From: Propionivibrio sp.
GTDB lineage: Bacteria; Pseudomonadota; Gammaproteobacteria; Burkholderiales; Rhodocyclaceae
NCBI GenBank assembly: GCA_016705685.1
Contig: JADJLB010000002.1
Span: forward strand, 434,001 to 498,000
Direction: 5' to 3'
Length of the DNA: 64,000 nt
The notes beneath the pieces were generated by a model. That model made no database searches and was not told the DNA's origin. It saw only the letters and a list, made by a program, of their open reading frames with translations. Both the position numbers and the translations under genes were made by a program. Positions 60,051-64,000 of the stretch are shown here, piece after piece; within the stretch, counting starts at the first letter, position 1; each line of letters opens with the position of its first letter.

Positions 60051-61733
60051 ATGCCGTTATTCGTCAGCCTCGGTCACTCTTCACTTACTGGCCCGCGTCA
60101 ACGTAATGAGGACTTCTGCGGCGTTGTCACCCCGGAAGGCGTCGATCTGGAGAACAAGGGGCTGATCGCCGCAATTGCCGATGGCATCGGCGGTCACAAG
60201 GGGGGGCGCGAAGCGGCGGAGTACACGGTACGCGGCCTGCTGTCCGATTACTACGCGACGCCCGATACCTGGAGCGTGCCGCACGCGCTGGAAAAAGTGA
60301 TCGTTCCGCTGAACCGCTGGGTGATGGCCGAGGCCGGCCGTCAGCCCGAACTGGCCGGCATGGCGACGACGCTGACCGTGCTGGTCTTGCGCGGACGGCG
60401 CTACGTCTGCGCGCACGTTGGCGATTCGCGCTTGTATGTGCTGCGCGATGGCGTCATCACTCGACTTACGGTCGATCACGTGTGGGAACATCCCGAGCTG
60501 AAGAACGTACTGTCGCGTGCGGTCGGGCTCGACCGGCAGTTTCACCTGGATTTTGTCGATGGCGAACTGCTGGAGGGCGACTGCTTCCTGCTCTGTACGG
60601 ACGGTGTCTGGGCAGTCCTCGGTGACGAGCGTATGCGCGATACCTTACTCGCCCATCCCGATGCGCAGCAGGCGGCCGCATCGTTATCCAGCCTGGCACT
60701 GGCCGCCAACGGGCAGGACAACGCCAGTGCGGTGGTGGTGCGGATAGAGACGCTGCCGCGACAAAATCTGCGCGACTCGCTGGAAGGCGCGGTGCGTTTG
60801 CCTCTGCCGCCGCGGTTCAAACCCGGACAAGTGTTCGATGGCCTGCGTATCGAGGAAATACTGCACGATTCGCGCACCACCCTGCTGTATCGCGTGACCG
60901 ATATGGAATCCGGACAGGCAAGGGTCATGAAGACCTTGCGCCCGGAAAGAGCCGACGATGCCGATGAAATCCGTGCCTTGATCATGGAGGAATGGCGCGC
61001 GCGCCGCGTCGTATCGCCGTATTTCGCTCAGATCGTGCCGGCAGAAGGACGTAGCTGCCTGTATTACCTGCAAACCTGGCACGAGGGTGCGACGCTACAG
61101 CGGATGCTCGATACCGACCTGCACTTTACCGTGGCGGAGGCCATTCAGCACGGCATCCGTTTGATGAAAGGGCTATCCAATCTGCATCGCCTGGACATCG
61201 TGCACCGCGATATCAAACCGGGCAACATTCACATCGGGCGGGACGGTCACCTGCGCATTCTCGATTTGGGCGTCGCCGTCAGCCTGTCGGAGGACGATGC
61301 CCAGGTCGGTAGCCCCGGCACGCCCAGTTTCATGGCTCCCGAATTGTTTTCCGGCGAGGAGGCTGTGGCCCGGCACGATCTTTATGCTGCCGGGGTGACG
61401 CTCTATCACGTGCTCACACGCAAGTACCCCTATGGCGAGGTCGAACCGTTCCAACACCCGAGATTCGGCGAACCGGTGGCACCGACACGCTACCGCCCGG
61501 ACATTCCGGGTTGGCTGGAGAATGTATTGCTCAAGGCCGTGGCGAAGGACCCGAAACATCGCTTTGAGACCGCCGAGGAATTTCTGTTGGCGCTCGAACG
61601 GGGAGCCAATCGACCGGTGAGCCGGCCGCGCATCACGCCGCTGGCGCTGCGCAATCCGGTGCTGACCTGGCGTATCATCGCAGGTGTCTCGATTCTACTG
61701 AATCTTCTGCTGCTCATGATGCTGATGCATTGA
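60051..61733 (+). CDS. PP2C phosphatase-Ser/Thr kinase fusion
   Basis: This 560-residue protein has two enzyme domains. Residues about 1-240 are a PP2C-type phosphatase with RQRNEDF, AIADGIGGHKGGREA, AHVGDSRLYVL and the late metal residues NGQDNASAVVV. Residues about 265-520 are a Hanks-type kinase with VMKTLRP (catalytic Lys), HRDIKPGNIHIG, DLG instead of DFG, GTPSFMAPELFSG and a YAAGVTLYHVLTR tail. A C-terminal membrane helix (about 535-558) anchors it. Such fusions sit next to nitrate transporters in many nas operons, so a role in controlling transport or reduction is inferred. GTGGG-CAAA-CCCAC lies just before its ATG. Confidence 0.9.
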   Translation: MPLFVSLGHSSLTGPRQRNEDFCGVVTPEGVDLENKGLIAAIADGIGGHKGGREAAEYTVRGLLSDYYATPDTWSVPHALEKVIVPLNRWVMAEAGRQPELAGMATTLTVLVLRGRRYVCAHVGDSRLYVLRDGVITRLTVDHVWEHPELKNVLSRAVGLDRQFHLDFVDGELLEGDCFLLCTDGVWAVLGDERMRDTLLAHPDAQQAAASLSSLALAANGQDNASAVVVRIETLPRQNLRDSLEGAVRLPLPPRFKPGQVFDGLRIEEILHDSRTTLLYRVTDMESGQARVMKTLRPERADDADEIRALIMEEWRARRVVSPYFAQIVPAEGRSCLYYLQTWHEGATLQRMLDTDLHFTVAEAIQHGIRLMKGLSNLHRLDIVHRDIKPGNIHIGRDGHLRILDLGVAVSLSEDDAQVGSPGTPSFMAPELFSGEEAVARHDLYAAGVTLYHVLTRKYPYGEVEPFQHPRFGEPVAPTRYRPDIPGWLENVLLKAVAKDPKHRFETAEEFLLALERGANRPVSRPRITPLALRNPVLTWRIIAGVSILLNLLLLMMLMH

Positions 61734-61742
61734 TCACGAATT

Positions 61743-62138
61743 ATGCCAAAGACCGCCCTGATCCTGTTTGCTCATGGCGCCCGCGATCCCGAGTGGGCAT
61801 CGCCGATGCGGCGCGTTGGCGCCGCGGTGCGCGCGCAGTCTCCCGATCTGCGCATCGAACTCGCCTTTTTGGAGTTCATGACACCCAACCTGCTCGACTG
61901 CGCTCGTACCCTGCTGGCTGAACACTATCAACGCATCATCGTGTTGCCCATGTTCATTGCCCGAGGGGGTCATCTGAAAAATGACCTGCCGCAGTTGATC
62001 AATGAATTGCGCGCACAGAATCCGCAGGTCACTTTTGAACTGGCGGGCGCGGTGGGCGAAGCGGAGAGTGTCGTGCAGGCCTTGGCGGCGCATGTGCTGG
62101 CCATTGCGGGCGATCAGTCCGACCCGCTTGTCAAATGA
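61743..62138 (+). CDS. Sirohydrochlorin chelatase-like protein (CbiX-S/SirB)
   Basis: This 131-residue protein begins ALILFAHGARDPEWASPMRR, the CbiX/SirB metal-binding N-terminus. It has AFLEFMTPNLLD and IVLPMFIARGGHLKNDLPQL in the middle, where the second His ligand sits. A single small domain is typical of CbiX-S. It would insert iron (siroheme) or cobalt. Its place behind nirBD and the transporter supports siroheme supply to NirB. It starts 9 bases after the kinase stop. Confidence 0.83.
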   Translation: MPKTALILFAHGARDPEWASPMRRVGAAVRAQSPDLRIELAFLEFMTPNLLDCARTLLAEHYQRIIVLPMFIARGGHLKNDLPQLINELRAQNPQVTFELAGAVGEAESVVQALAAHVLAIAGDQSDPLVK

Positions 62139-62886
62139 CCAGTTTGCCTTCTGCCAGTTTCTCATCGATTTGCAGCCTCGGGATCGTAGGCTTCAGATTT
62201 AATCCGCTGGCCTTGTCAATGCGATCGGCACGCGTTATCAGCTCGTCGAGTGTAACTTCAACGGTCTTGCCGGATGCCGCAAAGGCGATGGTGTTGCCGC
62301 TGCTGCATGAGGGGAAGACCAGCGAACGGCCATCGAACGCGGTGGCGATACGCTCCGTACTGGCCTGAAACCCCCGGCTGCGGCCCAGCAGATTAACCGC
62401 CAGCAGCCCGTCTTCCGATAGCCGAACGCGGCACGCCTGATAGAAAGGCAAGGTGTCGAGCACGCCGGCCTTTCCGCTCTTGTCGAAACCATCGACGAAG
62501 ATATAGTCGAATTTCATGCCGTCTTCCAGCATGTACTGCGCACCGTCGCCGATGATGATGCGCAATCGCTCCTGATCTTCAGGCAAATTGAAATGATATT
62601 GGGCGATGAGCTCGACCTGCGGGTCGATTTCGACGATCGAGATTCGCGTGCCGGGCAGCTCGTGGTAAATGTATTTGGCCAGCGATCCGGCACCGAGGCC
62701 GATCAGAAGCGCGTTTTTCGGCCAGGGCGGCTCGTGAAACAGCAGGCCGGCCATCATGTCGCGCGTATAGGGCAGTTCCAGCGCATTGGGTCGCTGAATA
62801 CGCATGGCGCCCTGCACCCATTCGCTGCTGAAATGAAGATAACGAACGCCGGATTCTTCGCTCACTTCGATCAAGTTCTTGGTCAT
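62131..62886 (-). CDS. Spermidine-synthase-like methyltransferase-fold protein
   Basis: This 251-residue protein has the Rossmann methyltransferase fold of polyamine aminopropyltransferases. It has ALLIGLGAGSLAKYIYHELP (SAM-binding-type loop), IVEIDPQVELIAQYHF, and the DxFVDGFDKSG-like acidic loop (YIFVDGFDKSGKAG). The N-terminal domain of true spermidine synthases is short here. The substrate is unknown; putrescine aminopropylation cannot be assumed. The 3' end overlaps the convergent CbiX gene by 8 bases. Confidence 0.78.
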   Translation of the reverse strand: MTKNLIEVSEESGVRYLHFSSEWVQGAMRIQRPNALELPYTRDMMAGLLFHEPPWPKNALLIGLGAGSLAKYIYHELPGTRISIVEIDPQVELIAQYHFNLPEDQERLRIIIGDGAQYMLEDGMKFDYIFVDGFDKSGKAGVLDTLPFYQACRVRLSEDGLLAVNLLGRSRGFQASTERIATAFDGRSLVFPSCSSGNTIAFAASGKTVEVTLDELITRADRIDKASGLNLKPTIPRLQIDEKLAEGKLVI

Positions 62887-63093
62887 TGGCGGTTTAGGCT
62901 TAAATATTTTTCGATTTGCCGCATCATAACGTGTCGTTGAAAATGGCCAACAAATTGTCGTTACGCGGACGCGCCTTTATTGTCTTGACTTTGGCGGGTT
63001 GCTGTAGGTGTGGGCAGAAGGTGCGTATTTGCTTATGCGGAGTTCAGCGTGGTGTTAAAATTCGCGCCAATGTCACACGAATGAAACAAGTCC

Positions 63094-63732
63094 ATGTTTG
63101 CTCGGTTCATGCCCCAGGAGGGCAAATTCTTCGATCTGTTCAATGCGCACGCGGAACAGATCGTGCTCGGAAGCCATGCGCTGGTTACCTTGATGTCCGT
63201 TCTCAACGACTCCGACAAGGAAGCCGCCGAACAGTGCGCCATCATCGATGCCGTCGAGAATTGCGCGGATGGCATCACCCACGAGACGATGCGCCAACTC
63301 CACAAATCCTTTATCACGCCGCTGGATCGCGAAGAGATTCATCAGCTGATTACGAGCCTCGACGACATTCTCGATCTGATCCAGGATGTGGCGCATACCG
63401 TAACGCTCTACAACGTCCGGCGTATCACTTCGGAAGCGATCAATCTCAGCGAGATTTGCCGCTCCTGTTGCGAGCGGGTCCGTTCGGCGGTGGCCTTGCT
63501 GCCTTCGATGGACAACGGGGTTGAGATTCTCAAGCTATGTCAAGAGATCGATCAGCTTGAATCGGTGGCCGACCGGGAGATGCGCGCGGCCATGTCCCGC
63601 TTGTTCCGCGAGGAACCGGAAGTTCGCGAGTTGATAAAATTCAGGGCGATCTACGAGCTTCTTGAAGGCGTGACTGATCGCTGCGACGATGTGGCGAACA
63701 TCATCGAAGGTATCGTCCTCGAAAATTCCTGA
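63094..63732 (+). CDS. DUF47/PhoU-like phosphate transport accessory protein
   Basis: This 212-residue all-helical protein has the DUF47 pattern. FARFMPQEGKFFDLFNAHAE is followed by DGITHETMRQLHKSFITPLD with REEIHQLITSLDDILDLIQD, and the C-terminal KFRAIYELLEGVTDRCDDVA. DUF47 genes are standard partners of Pit phosphate transporters, and one follows after 17 bases. A regulatory role in phosphate uptake is inferred from the family. The gap 62887-63093 holds no recognisable Pho box or promoter. Confidence 0.87.
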   Translation: MFARFMPQEGKFFDLFNAHAEQIVLGSHALVTLMSVLNDSDKEAAEQCAIIDAVENCADGITHETMRQLHKSFITPLDREEIHQLITSLDDILDLIQDVAHTVTLYNVRRITSEAINLSEICRSCCERVRSAVALLPSMDNGVEILKLCQEIDQLESVADREMRAAMSRLFREEPEVRELIKFRAIYELLEGVTDRCDDVANIIEGIVLENS

Positions 63733-63749
63733 CAGGCGCAAGGTATTGC

Positions 63750-64000
63750 ATGGATACTGTAGGGATCAACCTGGGCGTCGTTATTTTTCTCGTCATTCTT
63801 GCGCTGGCCTTCGATTTCATGAACGGGTTTCATGATGCGGCCAACGCCATTGCAACCGTTGTCTCGACCCGTGTCCTGCGCCCTCAAACGGCAGTGCTGC
63901 TGGCGGCGTTCTTCAACGTCGTGGCCATTTTTGCATTCCAGCTCAAGGTGGCAACCACGGTTGGCAAGGGGACGATCGATCCGGCGATCATCGATCACTA
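63750..64000 (+). CDS. pit: Pit-family inorganic phosphate transporter (5' part only)
   Basis: The first 83 codons are inside the window. It starts MDTVGINLGVVIFLVILALA and has the Pit family signature FDFMNGFHDAANAIATVVST, where the DxxNGxxDAANAIAT region binds phosphate with its cation. AAGG lies six bases before the ATG. The rest lies outside the window. It forms a unit with the DUF47 gene upstream. Confidence 0.9.
   Translation, partial: MDTVGINLGVVIFLVILALAFDFMNGFHDAANAIATVVSTRVLRPQTAVLLAAFFNVVAIFAFQLKVATTVGKGTIDPAIIDH

Overview
The window reads as one contiguous piece of a high-GC betaproteobacterial chromosome. The betaproteobacterial Eps-type exopolysaccharide genes, the NirC/SUMT pair, a sigma54-dependent nitrite assimilation operon and the EAL-HDOD proteins suggest a Rhodocyclales-like organism (relatives of Dechloromonas, Azonexus, Zoogloea or Accumulibacter). 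The genus is an inference; there is no rRNA or tRNA gene to test it.

Positions 1-14.3 kb are an exopolysaccharide operon on the minus strand. It starts at a consensus sigma54 promoter (14110-14125) preceded by nested inverted repeats. In order it encodes a polyisoprenyl-phosphate sugar transferase, an EpsL-like beta-barrel, a Wza/EpsE-like export protein, EpsF, an EpsG kinase-like ATPase, a hexapeptide acyltransferase, two GT2 glycosyltransferases, a WecG/TagA transferase, an O-antigen-ligase-like protein and two acyltransferases. The operon is interrupted by about 220 bases of almost pure G/C (5088-5311), probably an assembly artefact.

Positions 14.4-20 kb hold a DUF1330 protein, a gamma-carbonic-anhydrase-like protein and three tandem EAL-HDOD signalling paralogues. 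Positions 20.2-24.4 kb carry DUF779 and aldehyde dehydrogenase genes under a sigma54 promoter, divergent from an AcoR-like sigma54 activator. Positions 25.9-28.4 kb are mobile: a group II intron whose removal rebuilds an integron attC core site, followed by a yefM/yoeB toxin-antitoxin pair and another core-like site.

Positions 28.4-40.6 kb hold a frameshifted YheT-type hydrolase, waaF, ilvE, a NUDIX hydrolase, mnmA, a DprE1/DprE2-like oxidase-reductase pair behind a flippase-like membrane protein, a CapA-like protein and a second toxin-antitoxin pair. Positions 40.6-45 kb carry an ECF42-type sigma factor, VOC and DGPF proteins, then a BNR-repeat protein paired with a ubiquitin-like MoaD/ThiS protein. 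Positions 45-54.4 kb carry a SUMT gene and a nirC-like cytochrome flanking an FNR-type box, SOS-controlled dinB, a DegP protease, aroC, an MFS transporter and a FeeM-PilZ fusion.

Positions 55.7-62.1 kb are a nitrite/nitrate assimilation operon (nirB, nirD, nitrate transporter, PP2C-kinase fusion, CbiX chelatase) behind an NtrC-like site and a near-perfect sigma54 promoter. The window ends with a spermidine-synthase-like gene and a DUF47/Pit phosphate transporter pair cut by the edge. Themes that tie the window together are sigma54 control (three promoters), possible c-di-GMP inputs (MshEN-like, PilZ and EAL-HDOD domains) and siroheme supply for nitrite reductase.
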